The translations under genes were made by a program, and so were the position numbers. DNA of 64,000 bases from Kangiellaceae bacterium (GTDB lineage: Bacteria; Pseudomonadota; Gammaproteobacteria; Enterobacterales; Kangiellaceae): NCBI GenBank assembly GCA_013373015.1, contig JABXIQ010000007.1, forward strand, positions 1-64,000, read 5' to 3'. The notes under the pieces were generated by a model. That model searched no databases and had not been told where the DNA came from. It worked only from the letters and a program-made list of their open reading frames with translations. This document shows, piece by piece, positions 1 through 8,464 of the stretch (its first letter is position 1; each line of letters opens with the position of its first letter).

Positions 1-25
1 AAGCCACTTCACAGAAGTGGCTTTT
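1..25. terminator. Hairpin terminator at the window edge
   Basis: A perfect 10-bp stem (AAGCCACTTC / GAAGTGGCTT) with a 3-nt loop. It lies downstream of the leftmost tRNA-Lys on the minus strand. On the plus strand it is followed by a T-rich run, so it could also end a gene lying left of the window. Confidence 0.75.
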
Positions 26-51
26 CGTCTTTCTTTTATTGAAAGAAAATA

Positions 52-127
52 TGGTGGGTTGCACAGGAATCGAACCTGTGACCAATTGATTAAAAGTCAA
101 CTGCTCTACCGACTGAGCTAGCAACCC
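52..127 (-). tRNA. tRNA-Lys (anticodon TTT), copy 1
   Basis: The reverse complement is a 76-nt tRNA with encoded CCA. The acceptor arm starts GGGTTGC and pairs with GCAACCC, the D-arm contains AGCTCAGTCGGTAGAGC, the anticodon loop is CTTTTAA (anticodon TTT) and the T-arm contains GGTTCGATTCC. It closely resembles enterobacterial tRNA-Lys and is identical to the second copy at 277-352. Confidence 0.98.
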
Positions 128-164
128 AAAAGCTAAATTGGCTTGACCAAGTTTGCTGGCGCGT

Positions 165-192
165 ATGATACCGATTTACGACAGAAACTCAA
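165..192 (-). promoter_or_regulatory. Promoter of tRNA-Lys copy 1
   Basis: On the minus strand a -35 TTGAGT (187-192) and a -10 TATCAT (165-170) are separated by 16 bp. A GC-rich discriminator (ACGCGCC) follows, as is typical of growth-rate-controlled stable RNA promoters. The same arrangement recurs before copy 2. Confidence 0.6.
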
Positions 193-228
193 GCCTAAAT
201 CGCCATTATTTTTACAAATTCAAGGAAC

Positions 229-258
229 AAAAAAGCCGTTAATCGCTTAACGGCTTTT
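229..258 (-). terminator. Terminator of tRNA-Lys copy 2
   Basis: A 10-bp perfect stem (AAGCCGTTAA / TTAACGGCTT) with a TCGC loop; the minus-strand transcript ends in six T. It separates the two tRNA-Lys units, so each is an independent transcript. Confidence 0.85.
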
Positions 259-276
259 GCTCTTTACAGATTAATA

Positions 277-352
277 TGGTGGGTTGCACAGGAATCGAAC
301 CTGTGACCAATTGATTAAAAGTCAACTGCTCTACCGACTGAGCTAGCAACCC
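277..352 (-). tRNA. tRNA-Lys (anticodon TTT), copy 2
   Basis: Identical 76-nt tRNA-Lys with anticodon TTT, encoded CCA and the same arms as copy 1. It is transcribed leftwards from its own promoter, with its own terminator at 229-258. Confidence 0.98.
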
Positions 353-404
353 ATTGATTTATAAAGCATCTCTGCCTGCGAGGGTCAATCTCGCTGAGGC
401 GTGT

Positions 405-432
405 ATAATACTGTTTTCAGCAGAAAATACAA
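405..432 (-). promoter_or_regulatory. Promoter of tRNA-Lys copy 2
   Basis: A minus-strand -35 TTGTAT (427-432) and -10 TATTAT (405-410) with a 16-bp spacer and a GC-rich discriminator (ACACGCC). The surrounding bases resemble the copy 1 promoter, so the duplication seems to have included the promoter. Confidence 0.6.
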
Positions 433-482
433 GCCCAAATTAACAAATTATTGTGCTTTTTTAACGCTAACAACCGCCACTC

Positions 483-671
483 AATATCTTCGATCCAAGC
501 TATTTGAATTGCTTCTTAGATTCTCTCACCGAAAGGTTCTGTATCAGAATTAAACTTTTCAAGCCGTAATACCATGCTTCTTAAATCCATAAAATTAAAC
601 TTTTTCGGTTCAACTTCGGAATGAACGCCATAAAGCTCAATTACAATATCTAAAGAATCTGTCCATTGCAT
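483..671 (-). pseudogene. iscX: iscX remnant with an in-frame nonsense codon
   Basis: An ATG at 671 (minus) opens a 51-residue frame beginning MQWTDSLDI and containing ELY, EPKKFNF and a LEKF segment, ending ERI before TAA at 518-516. The frame then continues EAIQIAWIEDIE. Without gaps this matches the whole of IscX (WTDS near the start, EAI...W near the end), with the stop replacing the Leu of the family's KILEAI motif (TTA to TAA). The family's aromatic HQW region is also eroded. It lies downstream of fdx, where iscX normally sits in the operon, but is 167 bp away instead of being adjacent. IscX is a small acidic protein that binds IscS and modulates iron delivery to the scaffold. I infer the gene is inactive. 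The rest of 353-838 shows only this remnant and the tRNA promoter. Confidence 0.85.
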
Positions 672-838
672 TCCGTTTTATCTAACGGCACTTCGATAAA
701 AAATACATCATTCACAGCAAAAACTGACTTGCTAGAGCTAGTCGAGGCATTTTGTTAATTATTCTGATTGAGTTTATAATAAATAAATGACGAAGAATAA
801 TGACAAAATAACAAAGACTAGCCGACGATAGTTAGGTT

Positions 839-1177
839 TTAATGGTTTTCCTTAGCATGATTAAGCGTATATTTAGGAATCTCAACCACCAAGTCTTCAT
901 CAGCAAGTCGAGCCTGACAACTTAAACGCGACTCAGGCTCTAACCCCCAAGCTTTATCCAGCATATCATCTTCTAATTCATCACTTTCTTCTAATGAATC
1001 AAAACCTTCTCGCACAATGACGTGACAAGTTGTGCAAGCACAAGACATTTCACAGGCATGTTCAATTTCAATATCATGCGCTTTGGCAGCCTCAAGGATA
1101 GTTTGCCCTTCTTCGGCTTCAACTACAGCGCCGTCAGGACATAACTCTTCATTCGGCAAAAATATAACTTTTGGCAT
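839..1177 (-). CDS. fdx: ISC-type [2Fe-2S] ferredoxin
   Basis: 112 residues, the usual length for the ISC ferredoxin. Cysteines C42, C48, C51 and C87 match the four cluster ligands of the family, and C46 corresponds to the conserved non-ligating cysteine (ACEMSCACTTC). The protein supplies electrons during cluster assembly on IscU, probably partnering IscS, in the cytoplasm. It is the last intact gene of the isc operon, 45 nt after hscA. The broken iscX follows it. Confidence 0.97.
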   Translation of the reverse strand: MPKVIFLPNEELCPDGAVVEAEEGQTILEAAKAHDIEIEHACEMSCACTTCHVIVREGFDSLEESDELEDDMLDKAWGLEPESRLSCQARLADEDLVVEIPKYTLNHAKENH

Positions 1178-1222
1178 TTATTTTTCCAGCTTTGGATTAT
1201 ATTGGTTGTTTCATCACGTGGA

Positions 1223-3091
1223 TTATTCAACAACATCATCTAATGATTCTACTTGATGCCCTACTAACGCTTTAGCAATACTGGCATCCATTCTTCTATT
1301 AGCAAACTCTTGAGTATTGTTATCAACTACTTTAATAGCCTGCTCAATAGCTTGTATATCGGTGCTTTGAGCAATAATTTCAAGTTGCTCAATAGCAGAT
1401 TCAATGGCATGTATTTCATCAGCGGTCAACAACTCTTGACCATTTTCTTGTAATGCCGCTTTAATCGCCTCAATTACTCTGGCTGCTTCAACTTGTTGTT
1501 CTCTTAACATACGAGCCTGAATATCCTGCTTTGCACTTTCCACAGAGCTTTTCAGCATACTGGTAATTTGCTCATCGGTTAACCCATAAGAGGGTTTAAC
1601 TTGAATATTGGCTTTAACACCCGTAGTCGTTTCTTCAGCCGCAACTTGTAATAAGCCATCAGCGTCCACTTGATAAGTCACCTTAATACGCGCAGCACCC
1701 GCTACCATAGGCGGAATTCCGCGCAACTCAAAACGCGCTAATGAACGACAATCATCAACCAATTCACGTTCGCCTTGCAATACATGAATGGCCATAGCTG
1801 TTTGTCCATCTTTAAAGGTAGTAAATTCCTGCGCACGAGCAATTGGAATTGGCGTGTTACGCGGAATGATTTTTTCAACCAAACCACCCATAGTTTCAAC
1901 GCCTAGTGACAATGGAATAACATCCAACAGCAACATTTCGTTATCAGATTTATTGCCCGCTAAAACATTGGCTTGAATCGCAGCACCTATCGCAACCACC
2001 TTATCTGGGTCAATATCGGCTAATGGTGGTTTGCCAAAAAAATCTGCAACCTTTTGACGCACAAGAGGCACTCGTGTAGAGCCTCCAACCATGACCACAT
2101 CTTGTATATCAGCAGTTTTCAAACCTGCATCACGTAAAGTTCTGCGACATGCCAAAAGCGCCTTATCAACAATAGGAGAAATTAACTCCTCAATCAGTTG
2201 CCTTGTTATTTGACCTTTCCAATGATAAAAATCAACATCAATGATTTCAGCATCGGTTAACTTTTCTTTGATTTCACGAGCTTTCAACATAGCCATTTGC
2301 CGAGCTTGATGATCATCTGCAGTGATATGAGTCTGCTCAACCAAATAACCCGCAATTGCTCGATCAAAATCGTCACCGCCTAACGCACTATCTCCACCAG
2401 TAGCTAATACTTCAAAGACACCTTTTTCAAGACGTAAAATTGAGATATCAAAAGTTCCGCCACCCAAATCAAAGATGGCATGAACGCCCTCTTTACCAGT
2501 ATCTAAGCCATAAGCTACGGCAGCTGCCGTGGGCTCGCTCAGCAGGCGTAAAACATTTAAACCAGCTAACTCAGCAGCATCTTTAGTTGCCTGGCGTTGT
2601 GCTTCATCAAAATAAGCTGGAACCGTAATGACTACACCAGTTAAATCACCGCCTAGAGCCTGCTCAGCTCTATTGGCAAGCGTTCTTAAAATTTCACTGG
2701 AAACTTCAACAGGGTTTTTGATACCGTTATCGGTAACAACCGCTGGCATGCCCATTCCCGAAGCAGTTAATTGATTAGCACTAAACTCTTTAATTTTCTT
2801 AACATCAGCTAAACCACGTCCCATCAATCTTTTCACCGAACTAATGGTATTTCTTGCATCTGAACATTGAAACAATTTAGCCGAATGACCAACACTAATC
2901 GTGCCATCTTTAGCATAATGCACTATCGACGGTAACAAATGCTGCCCTTCCAGATTAGCAATAGTTTCAGCAACGCCACTGCGCACTGTAGCAATTAATG
3001 AATTAGTGGTTCCTAAATCAATACCCGCAGCTAATTTATGCTCATGTGGCTTAGTGCTTTGTCCAGGCTCTGCGATCTGTAGTAATGCCAT
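1223..3091 (-). CDS. hscA: Hsp70-type chaperone of Fe-S assembly, HscA
   Basis: 622 residues against about 616 in E. coli. The nucleotide-binding domain opens with [10 protein letters not shown] and has the phosphate-binding DLGGGTFD and the [10 protein letters not shown] motif. A substrate-binding domain follows from about residue 390 and a helical lid from about 510. HscA recognises the LPPVK motif of IscU, which is present here in iscU, and with HscB promotes cluster transfer to acceptor proteins by ATP hydrolysis. It lies between hscB and fdx on the same strand with short gaps, in the normal isc order. Confidence 0.97.
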   Translation of the reverse strand: MALLQIAEPGQSTKPHEHKLAAGIDLGTTNSLIATVRSGVAETIANLEGQHLLPSIVHYAKDGTISVGHSAKLFQCSDARNTISSVKRLMGRGLADVKKIKEFSANQLTASGMGMPAVVTDNGIKNPVEVSSEILRTLANRAEQALGGDLTGVVITVPAYFDEAQRQATKDAAELAGLNVLRLLSEPTAAAVAYGLDTGKEGVHAIFDLGGGTFDISILRLEKGVFEVLATGGDSALGGDDFDRAIAGYLVEQTHITADDHQARQMAMLKAREIKEKLTDAEIIDVDFYHWKGQITRQLIEELISPIVDKALLACRRTLRDAGLKTADIQDVVMVGGSTRVPLVRQKVADFFGKPPLADIDPDKVVAIGAAIQANVLAGNKSDNEMLLLDVIPLSLGVETMGGLVEKIIPRNTPIPIARAQEFTTFKDGQTAMAIHVLQGERELVDDCRSLARFELRGIPPMVAGAARIKVTYQVDADGLLQVAAEETTTGVKANIQVKPSYGLTDEQITSMLKSSVESAKQDIQARMLREQQVEAARVIEAIKAALQENGQELLTADEIHAIESAIEQLEIIAQSTDIQAIEQAIKVVDNNTQEFANRRMDASIAKALVGHQVESLDDVVE

Positions 3092-3125
3092 GCTATGTTT
3101 TAACTTTTAGTTGAGTGATTTATGA

Positions 3126-3644
3126 CTAATCGAGTAATTTATCTTCAGCGGCTTCTATATCCGCTAAAGTCTTATATAAGAATTGTAACTTATAAATAGC
3201 AGTTTGTATTGATTGAGTATTCCATTCAACTTGTTCAAACTCCTGAGCAAGCTCATCACGCTGACTATCAGCCATTAACTCAATGTTGTCAGAAAAGTTA
3301 ATTAAATCCGAAACGTTTTTTTGTTCAATGATGGTTTCCAGTTGCTCACGAAGTTCAAGTTGCTGCATCAGAAACATTGGATCTTTAACAGTTACTTCTT
3401 TAGTAGCATCGATACCCGTTTTCAGCTCTAATAAATATTGCGCTCGACGCACTGGATGTTTCAAAACAGCAAAAGCATCGTTAAGTTGGGTTGTTTTTTG
3501 CATAGCAATCATTTGCTGCTGACTGCCTGAGCTTGCAAAGCGATCAGGATGACTAGCATTTAATAAAGCCCGTAACTTTGACGATAACTCAGCTTCGTTA
3601 ATGAAAAAATTCGGCTCAAGGCCGAATAACTCAAAATAATTCAA
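3126..3644 (-). CDS. hscB: J-domain co-chaperone HscB
   Basis: 172 residues, the usual HscB size. An N-terminal J domain starts NYFELFGLEP and carries the HPD motif (ASHPDRF) that stimulates HscA ATPase activity. The C-terminal part (about 85-172) is a predicted helical bundle that binds IscU. It sits 34 nt upstream of hscA. A 162-nt gap to iscA, holding an inverted repeat, separates it from the first half of the operon, so expression of iscRSUA and hscBA-fdx may not be equal. Confidence 0.96.
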   Translation of the reverse strand: MNYFELFGLEPNFFINEAELSSKLRALLNASHPDRFASSGSQQQMIAMQKTTQLNDAFAVLKHPVRRAQYLLELKTGIDATKEVTVKDPMFLMQQLELREQLETIIEQKNVSDLINFSDNIELMADSQRDELAQEFEQVEWNTQSIQTAIYKLQFLYKTLADIEAAEDKLLD

Positions 3645-3720
3645 AGTAACTCTCTGTTTCCAAGAATGATGTTGCTTTTGCTATTAAAGATAGCTAGATA
3701 ATTTTGCTTTAGTACGCGGC

Positions 3721-3780
3721 AAATTAAAATTTTGTTAGGGAGTTTATATCTAATAAACGACTGCAACGAAATTTTAATTT
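3721..3780. repeat. Long AT-rich inverted repeat between iscA and hscB
   Basis: Perfect 12-bp arms (AAATTAAAATTT at 3721-3732 and its complement at 3769-3780) enclose a second stem, GTTTAT/ATAAAC (3742-3747 and 3753-3758). The RNA would fold as a rod. There is no U-tract, so it is not a plain terminator; operon-internal attenuation or an RNase processing site is possible. The architecture resembles the two elements in the liu operon. Confidence 0.6.
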
Positions 3781-3806
3781 AACAAAGTAATAAACAAAAT
3801 TAGCAG

Positions 3807-4130
3807 CTAAACAGTGAAACTCTCACCACAACCACACTCACCTTTCACATTCGGATTAGTAAATTCAAACCCTTCATTCAAGCCTTCTTTCTTGAACTCA
3901 AGATGCGTGCCCTCTAGATAGACTTTACTCTTTTTATCAACGATGATGGTGACACCTTTATCTTGGTAGGTTTCGTCATCTTCATTAAGCTCATCAACAA
4001 ACTCAAGAATGTAAGCCAATCCCGAACAACCTGTGGTAGTAACGCCTAATCGTAAACCTAATCCTTTGCCTCTAGTGGCTAAGAAAGTTTTAACACGCTC
4101 TGCTGCTGCTTCTGATAGTGTAATAGCCAT
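3807..4130 (-). CDS. iscA: A-type Fe-S carrier IscA
   Basis: 107 residues, the same length as E. coli IscA. The three conserved cysteines are C35 (TTGCSG), C99 and C101 (ECGCGESF). A-type carriers receive clusters from the scaffold and pass them to [4Fe-4S] apoproteins in the cytoplasm. The gene is 24 nt after iscU on the same strand. A 162-nt space holding a large inverted repeat follows before hscB. Confidence 0.97.
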   Translation of the reverse strand: MAITLSEAAAERVKTFLATRGKGLGLRLGVTTTGCSGLAYILEFVDELNEDDETYQDKGVTIIVDKKSKVYLEGTHLEFKKEGLNEGFEFTNPNVKGECGCGESFTV

Positions 4131-4154
4131 CTGTTTAGTCTTTTATGTGCTTAA

Positions 4155-4538
4155 TTATTTACCGCGCTTTTCTTTATAGTCATTAACTGCTGCTTTAATA
4201 GCATCTTCAGCCAATACTGAGCAGTGGATCTTAACAGGCGGCAAGGCCAATTCTTCTGCAATGTCAGTATTTTTAATGGCTTGGGCTTCATCAATAGATT
4301 TGCCTTTTACCCACTCAGTCACTAAAGAGCTTGAAGCAATGGCAGAGCCGCAACCGTAAGTTTTGAACTTTGCATCTTCAATGATACCGTCTTCGCTCAC
4401 CTTGATTTGCAACTTCATAACGTCGCCACAAGCTGGCGCTCCAACCATGCCAGTACCTACGCTGTCGTCGTCTTTTTCAAAAGCACCAACATTGCGTGGA
4501 TTTTCATAATGGTCAATTACTTTTTCACTATAAGCCAT
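4155..4538 (-). CDS. iscU: Fe-S cluster scaffold protein IscU
   Basis: 127 residues, starting MAYSEKVIDHYENPRNVG like other IscU proteins. The three ligand cysteines lie in APACGD, TYGCGSA and HCSVLAED, and the HscA recognition motif LPPVK comes just before the third. IscU is where the [2Fe-2S] cluster is built from sulfur supplied by IscS. The gene follows iscS by 56 nt and precedes iscA by 24 nt. Confidence 0.98.
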   Translation of the reverse strand: MAYSEKVIDHYENPRNVGAFEKDDDSVGTGMVGAPACGDVMKLQIKVSEDGIIEDAKFKTYGCGSAIASSSLVTEWVKGKSIDEAQAIKNTDIAEELALPPVKIHCSVLAEDAIKAAVNDYKEKRGK

Positions 4539-4594
4539 GATATTTCTCCGCTTATTTCAATCTATTTTGCCGAATTCAATTTATCGTTAACACA

Positions 4595-5809
4595 CTAGTG
4601 CGCTGTCCATTGGACTTTCGACAAATCCACACCATCTTTGAACATTTCCCAAAGCGGTGATAATTCACGTAAGCGCGCAATACCGTCGCGCACTTTTTCT
4701 ATGGCATAATCCACATCTTCTTCATTGGTAAAACGACCAATAGAAAAACGAATAGAGCTATGCGCCAATTCATCATTTAAACCTAAAGCACGTAAAACAT
4801 AAGACGGTTCTAAACTCGCTGAAGTACAAGCAGAGCCAGAAGATACCGCTAAGTCTTTTAACGCCATGATCAAAGACTCACCTTCAACAAAGTTAAAGCT
4901 GATGTTCGTAATCCCTGCTACGCGCTGATCAGCATGACCATTCAAATAAACCTCTTCCATATCTTTTACGCCATTCCATAAACGCTCACGCAACTTAATA
5001 ATTCGCGCATTGTCAGTAGCCATATCAGCTTTAGCTATACGAGCAGCTTCGCCCATACCCACAATTTGATGGGTCGCTAATGTACCTGAACGCATACCAC
5101 GCTCGTGACCACCACCGTGCATTTGTGCTTCAATACGTACACGTGGTTTGCGACGCACATACAAAGCACCAATACCTTTAGGCCCATACATTTTGTGCGC
5201 TGAAATTGACATTAAATCGACTTTAGTTTGCTCTACATCAATCGGTAACTTGCCTGCAGATTGAGCAGCGTCAACATGGAAAATAATCTTACGTGCGCGA
5301 CACATTTCACCAATAGCATCAATATCTTGTACTACGCCCGTTTCATTATTAACGTGCATGACGCTAACCAAAACTGTATCGTCACGCATGGCCGCTTCAA
5401 GTGCTTTCAAATCAAGCAAACCATCGCTTTGCACATCCATATAAGTGACATCATAACCTTCGCGCTCAAGTTGACGAGCCGTATCTAAAACTGCTTTGTG
5501 CTCGGTTTTAACGGTAATAATGTGCTTACCTTTTTTGTTGTAAAAATGTGCAGCACCCTTGATGGCCAAGTTATCTGATTCGGTCGCACCCGATGTCCAC
5601 ACAATTTCGCGTGGATCAGCATTGATCAAGTCAGCAACATATTGACGAGCTTCATCGACTGCTTCTTCTGCTTCCCAACCAAATTTATGCGAACGAGACG
5701 CTGGGTTGCCATAAATACCGTCAACACTCATGTATTGAACCATCTTCTCGGCAACACGCGGATCGACTGGCGTGGTTGCGGCATAATCAAGATAGATGGG
5801 TAATTTCAT
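4595..5809 (-). CDS. iscS: Cysteine desulfurase IscS
   Basis: 404 residues from the ATG at 5809, giving [16 protein letters not shown] exactly as in the family. A GGAG ribosome site lies just upstream (TGGAGAATACA), so I prefer this start to the in-frame one 24 nt earlier. The PLP lysine is in [10 protein letters not shown] and the persulfide-forming cysteine in [13 protein letters not shown]. The enzyme takes sulfur from cysteine for Fe-S assembly and tRNA thiolation. It lies 27 nt after iscR within the operon. Confidence 0.97.
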   Translation of the reverse strand: MKLPIYLDYAATTPVDPRVAEKMVQYMSVDGIYGNPASRSHKFGWEAEEAVDEARQYVADLINADPREIVWTSGATESDNLAIKGAAHFYNKKGKHIITVKTEHKAVLDTARQLEREGYDVTYMDVQSDGLLDLKALEAAMRDDTVLVSVMHVNNETGVVQDIDAIGEMCRARKIIFHVDAAQSAGKLPIDVEQTKVDLMSISAHKMYGPKGIGALYVRRKPRVRIEAQMHGGGHERGMRSGTLATHQIVGMGEAARIAKADMATDNARIIKLRERLWNGVKDMEEVYLNGHADQRVAGITNISFNFVEGESLIMALKDLAVSSGSACTSASLEPSYVLRALGLNDELAHSSIRFSIGRFTNEEDVDYAIEKVRDGIARLRELSPLWEMFKDGVDLSKVQWTAH

Positions 5810-5836
5810 TGTATTCTCCACTGCATTTACCAAGCG

Positions 5837-6304
5837 TTAACCGAAAACGATTAACTCTTCGTCTAAAAACTTATGATTTTGACGCTCCGCTACTTGCTGA
5901 ACAAAACGTCTTTGAATAACTTGTTCTAAAGTAATTCCACTTAAAAAGGTATATATCTGGTCACTTAATTCAGCCCATAATTGATGTGAAAGACATAAAT
6001 CACCATCTTGGCAACCGCCTTTTCCATTACATCGTGTCGCGGTTAAGGGCTCGTTCACCGCCAACACAACCTCAGCTACAGAAATCTGTTTGGCGGGGCG
6101 TTTAAGTTCGTAACCGCCACCAGGGCCGCGCACACTATCAACTAAATCGGCTTTACGCAACTTAGAAAACAACTGCTCCAAATAAGATAAAGAAATATCC
6201 TGTCTTCCCGAAATTTCAGACAAACTAATAGGCCCACTTCCAGAATGAAGCGCCAAATCAAGCATCGCTGTCACCGCATAACGGCCTTTTGTACTTAATT
6301 TCAT
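5837..6304 (-). CDS. iscR: Rrf2-family Fe-S-sensing regulator IscR
   Basis: 155 residues. An N-terminal winged helix starts [18 protein letters not shown]. The cluster ligands C92, C98, C104 and H107 are at the same positions as in E. coli IscR. Holo-IscR represses its own operon through type 1 sites, and an almost ideal type 1 site overlaps the promoter just upstream, so autoregulation is well supported. It is the first gene of the isc operon. In many relatives cysE lies directly upstream; here about 4.2 kb of other genes intervenes. Confidence 0.97.
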   Translation of the reverse strand: MKLSTKGRYAVTAMLDLALHSGSGPISLSEISGRQDISLSYLEQLFSKLRKADLVDSVRGPGGGYELKRPAKQISVAEVVLAVNEPLTATRCNGKGGCQDGDLCLSHQLWAELSDQIYTFLSGITLEQVIQRRFVQQVAERQNHKFLDEELIVFG

Positions 6305-6359
6305 AATTAAATGTCGTTCGAGTTAGAAAAACTAATTAAAAGCGGATTTCTATAGTGAA

Positions 6360-6392
6360 ATTATCTCAATTCCGACTAATTTAGTCAAGAAT
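6360..6392 (-). promoter_or_regulatory. isc promoter with IscR type 1 box
   Basis: On the minus strand a consensus -35 TTGACT (6383-6388) and -10 GATAAT (6360-6365) are separated by 17 bp. The dyad GACTAAATTAGTC (6374-6386) overlaps the -35 and fits the type 1 IscR consensus (GACT, five A/T-rich bases, AGTC, then GG). Holo-IscR bound here would block RNA polymerase. Confidence 0.88.
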
Positions 6393-6427
6393 ATACAACT
6401 AATAATAGTGCTTATAGTTGTAGTATT

Positions 6428-6988
6428 ATGAATAACACTAGTAAATTCCAAAGAACACCTCATTCGGTGCTACAATACAACTTACATCCCCTCACTCGTG
6501 CAAAACAAAAAAGCTATATGAGTCATGAAATAAACTACAAAAACAATCCGCTTAATGGGGTTGGCCTCAAGCAGTTGGTTACTGAAATTGTGGAGTATTA
6601 TGGTTATGAGATTCTACATGCTTACTTAAATCTAAATTGCTTTAAATCTAACCCAAGCATTCCATCTAGCGTTAATTTCTTAAAAAAAACCGAGTGGGCT
6701 CGTGAAAAAGTGGAAGGCTTTTATTTATATCAGTATAAAAACCTACCTTCACCTTCTTACAAACAACAGCAAGTGCCGCCGAGAGATCGCATTATTCCTG
6801 ATGACCAACTACCAGCAGAACCAGCAATCCTTACTTTAGAAGATGCTAAACGACTTCGTGAACAAAACTCTAATAAAGCGGCTGAATTTGATAAAAATCA
6901 CTCTAATAAGAGTAAAAGTCAAAGCCAACAAAGAAAAAAACCAAATCCAAAAAATAATCCTTGGGCAAAATTTCGACATAAAGAGTGA
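6428..6988 (+). CDS. VF530-family (DUF2132) putative DNA-binding protein
   Basis: 186 residues. Residues 31-105 match the VF530 family: NPLNGVGLKQLVTEIVEYYG, a CFKSNPSI segment and FLKKTEWAREKVEGFYLY. VF530 proteins are small helical, putative DNA-binding proteins of unclear role. The C-terminal tail (about 110-186) is low-complexity and rich in Lys, Gln, Asn and Ser, and might bind nucleic acid. The start is uncertain: neither the ATG at 6428 nor the one at 6518 has a clear ribosome site, and 6518 begins directly at the conserved domain. The gene is divergent from iscR and ends in a good terminator. Confidence 0.75.
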   Translation: MNNTSKFQRTPHSVLQYNLHPLTRAKQKSYMSHEINYKNNPLNGVGLKQLVTEIVEYYGYEILHAYLNLNCFKSNPSIPSSVNFLKKTEWAREKVEGFYLYQYKNLPSPSYKQQQVPPRDRIIPDDQLPAEPAILTLEDAKRLREQNSNKAAEFDKNHSNKSKSQSQQRKKPNPKNNPWAKFRHKE

Positions 6989-7016
6989 GCATCGGGTTTT
7001 AATTCAAATATTTATC

Positions 7017-7053
7017 AATGCTAACCTCTTTACTTTGCTGGTTAGCATTCTTT
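7017..7053 (+). terminator. Terminator after the VF530-like gene
   Basis: Perfect 10-bp stem AATGCTAACC (7017-7026) / GGTTAGCATT (7040-7049), 13-nt loop, then CTTTAATT on the plus strand. Confidence 0.75.
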
Positions 7054-7090
7054 AATTCACTAAGTATTTATCCAGCTGGGATTTTTTAAG

Positions 7091-7432
7091 CTATTTACCA
7101 TTAACAATAACAGCGCTGATAGAGCGAGTATGACGAATATCAGACAACGGATTGTGCTCTTACAATAATAGATCAGCTCGAGAGCCTTCTTTTATGATAC
7201 CGGTATTTACTCCATCCATTTGGTGGGGACAAAAGTTGCGGCTTGCAGTACTTGCGAGTTACTCAAGCCCAGTCTATTGAGCTCTACTAATTCAGAATGT
7301 CAAGAAAAGCCAGCTATCATACCACTGGCTCCTAACGTATCGGTTCCAGCGAGAATAATTACACCAGCACCCCTTAATGCTAAAGTACAATCGAGAGTAG
7401 AACTAGAGTTAATAGCCCAAACAGTATTTTTT
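7091..7432 (-). pseudogene. Amidohydrolase C-terminal remnant
   Basis: The minus strand encodes LALRGAGVIILAGTDTLGA, then GMIAGFS, a TGA stop, HSELVELNRLGLSNSQVLQA, ATFVPTKW, a frameshift, GVNTGIIKEGSRADLLL, a TAA stop and EHNPLSDIRHTRSISAVIVN ending GK. This follows the C-terminal half of imidazolonepropionase-like metal-dependent amidohydrolases: the GTD metal-ligand strand, the GxIxxGxxADL motif, and NPLxDI with VxxNGK. Two nonsense codons and one frameshift leave no long frame, and the N-terminal half is absent. It lies between the VF530-like gene's terminator and the TPR gene and accounts for most of the 7054-7452 gap. Confidence 0.8.
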
Positions 7433-7452
7433 AATTAAAGAATCCATAGTGG

Positions 7453-8373
7453 CTATAATTTAACCTCTTTTAAAAAAGAACTAATTTTATCTTTTAATGA
7501 CTTTTCCTCGGTCTTTGCTTTTAGAGCATTAATGGTTTGCTTATTTACAGAACTATTACCACTTAAAAATTGCAGTTGTAATAATCTAAATTCTACCCAG
7601 TCATCAGGAATAGTTTTATCTTCTGCTGATAATTCTGCATATTGTTGGATACTTTCTACTCCTAGATCAAGCTCCCTACGAGACTCTGCTGCGAGCTTTG
7701 CCACTTGGTATAGACGCATTGCGGCAAAGTCAGCGATCAATTCAGGTTTGCTCAGATCAATCGTCAGTATCATATCCAAAGCTTTTGAATAGTAACCATA
7801 TTTGGATAACTGCATAGCAAAGTCATATTTAAACTGCTCCGAATTACTTGAGTCCTGTTGATTAAGCGCCTCTTGGTAGCGCTTCTCTAACAACTCAAAC
7901 TCTTTGTTGTCAAGCAACTTACCGCTTTGCATAGTAAAAGCTGTCTTTTTATCAACTTTACGGAGTTGCTCAATTAACGCTGGAATTGACTCTTTTTCTC
8001 CACCAGCCATTACAGGAGCTTGTTCATGGAATCGAATCAAGCCTATGATTGATGGCTTATGGTATGGATCTATAGATAAGGCTTGTTCAAAATATTTCTT
8101 AACATCTCTGGCATAGCCTAGTTTACTAAAAATGCTGGCCTCTTGAGCTTGAGCACCCGCAATACGACCCGCCATAAAAAGATGATTAGGCTCATCAGGT
8201 GAATGCTCTAGAAGTTTTTCTATATATTCCTCTGCTTTATCCAGCTGCTTAGCAGCTAAAGCAAGCTTTGCTTTTTCTAGCAATCCTTGATTTGCATTAG
8301 AGTTAAAAGCGATAGCCAAGCTAGTGATCATTAAAATAGCTTTTAGTCCATTTAATAATTTGTTCAATTTCAT
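7453..8373 (-). CDS. Secreted TPR-repeat protein
   Basis: 306 residues with an N-terminal signal peptide (about 1-27, cleavage near NSNANQ). TPR-like helical repeats run from about residue 30 to 110 (AKLALAAKQLDKAEEYIEKL; FEQALSIDPYHKPSIIGL), then an APVMAGGEKE segment typical of a family of exported TPR proteins. The C-terminal helical part lacks an obvious catalytic motif. It is probably a periplasmic scaffold protein of unknown partner. It stands alone between the amidohydrolase remnant and the DUF2306 gene. Confidence 0.7.
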   Translation of the reverse strand: MKLNKLLNGLKAILMITSLAIAFNSNANQGLLEKAKLALAAKQLDKAEEYIEKLLEHSPDEPNHLFMAGRIAGAQAQEASIFSKLGYARDVKKYFEQALSIDPYHKPSIIGLIRFHEQAPVMAGGEKESIPALIEQLRKVDKKTAFTMQSGKLLDNKEFELLEKRYQEALNQQDSSNSEQFKYDFAMQLSKYGYYSKALDMILTIDLSKPELIADFAAMRLYQVAKLAAESRRELDLGVESIQQYAELSAEDKTIPDDWVEFRLLQLQFLSGNSSVNKQTINALKAKTEEKSLKDKISSFLKEVKL

Positions 8374-8464
8374 TGATATTTTCCTAATAATTGATAGTGA
8401 GAGGCAAATTTATGCATAATTTTGTGCTTAAACCTCTCAATTTTAATTTTGAGAGCGTTAATTT

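Noticed and set aside
52-352. tRNA-Lys pair as a genomic island attachment site
   Set aside because: Both copies are complete with their own promoters and terminators, and no integrase or mobile genes lie beside them; a simple tandem duplication explains it.
6843-7055. 70-codon frame overlapping the VF530-like gene
   Set aside because: Runs through the gene's Lys/Asn-rich tail and terminator in another frame; no features.
7220-7438. 72-codon plus-strand frame
   Set aside because: It lies opposite the amidohydrolase remnant, whose motifs are clear on the minus strand.
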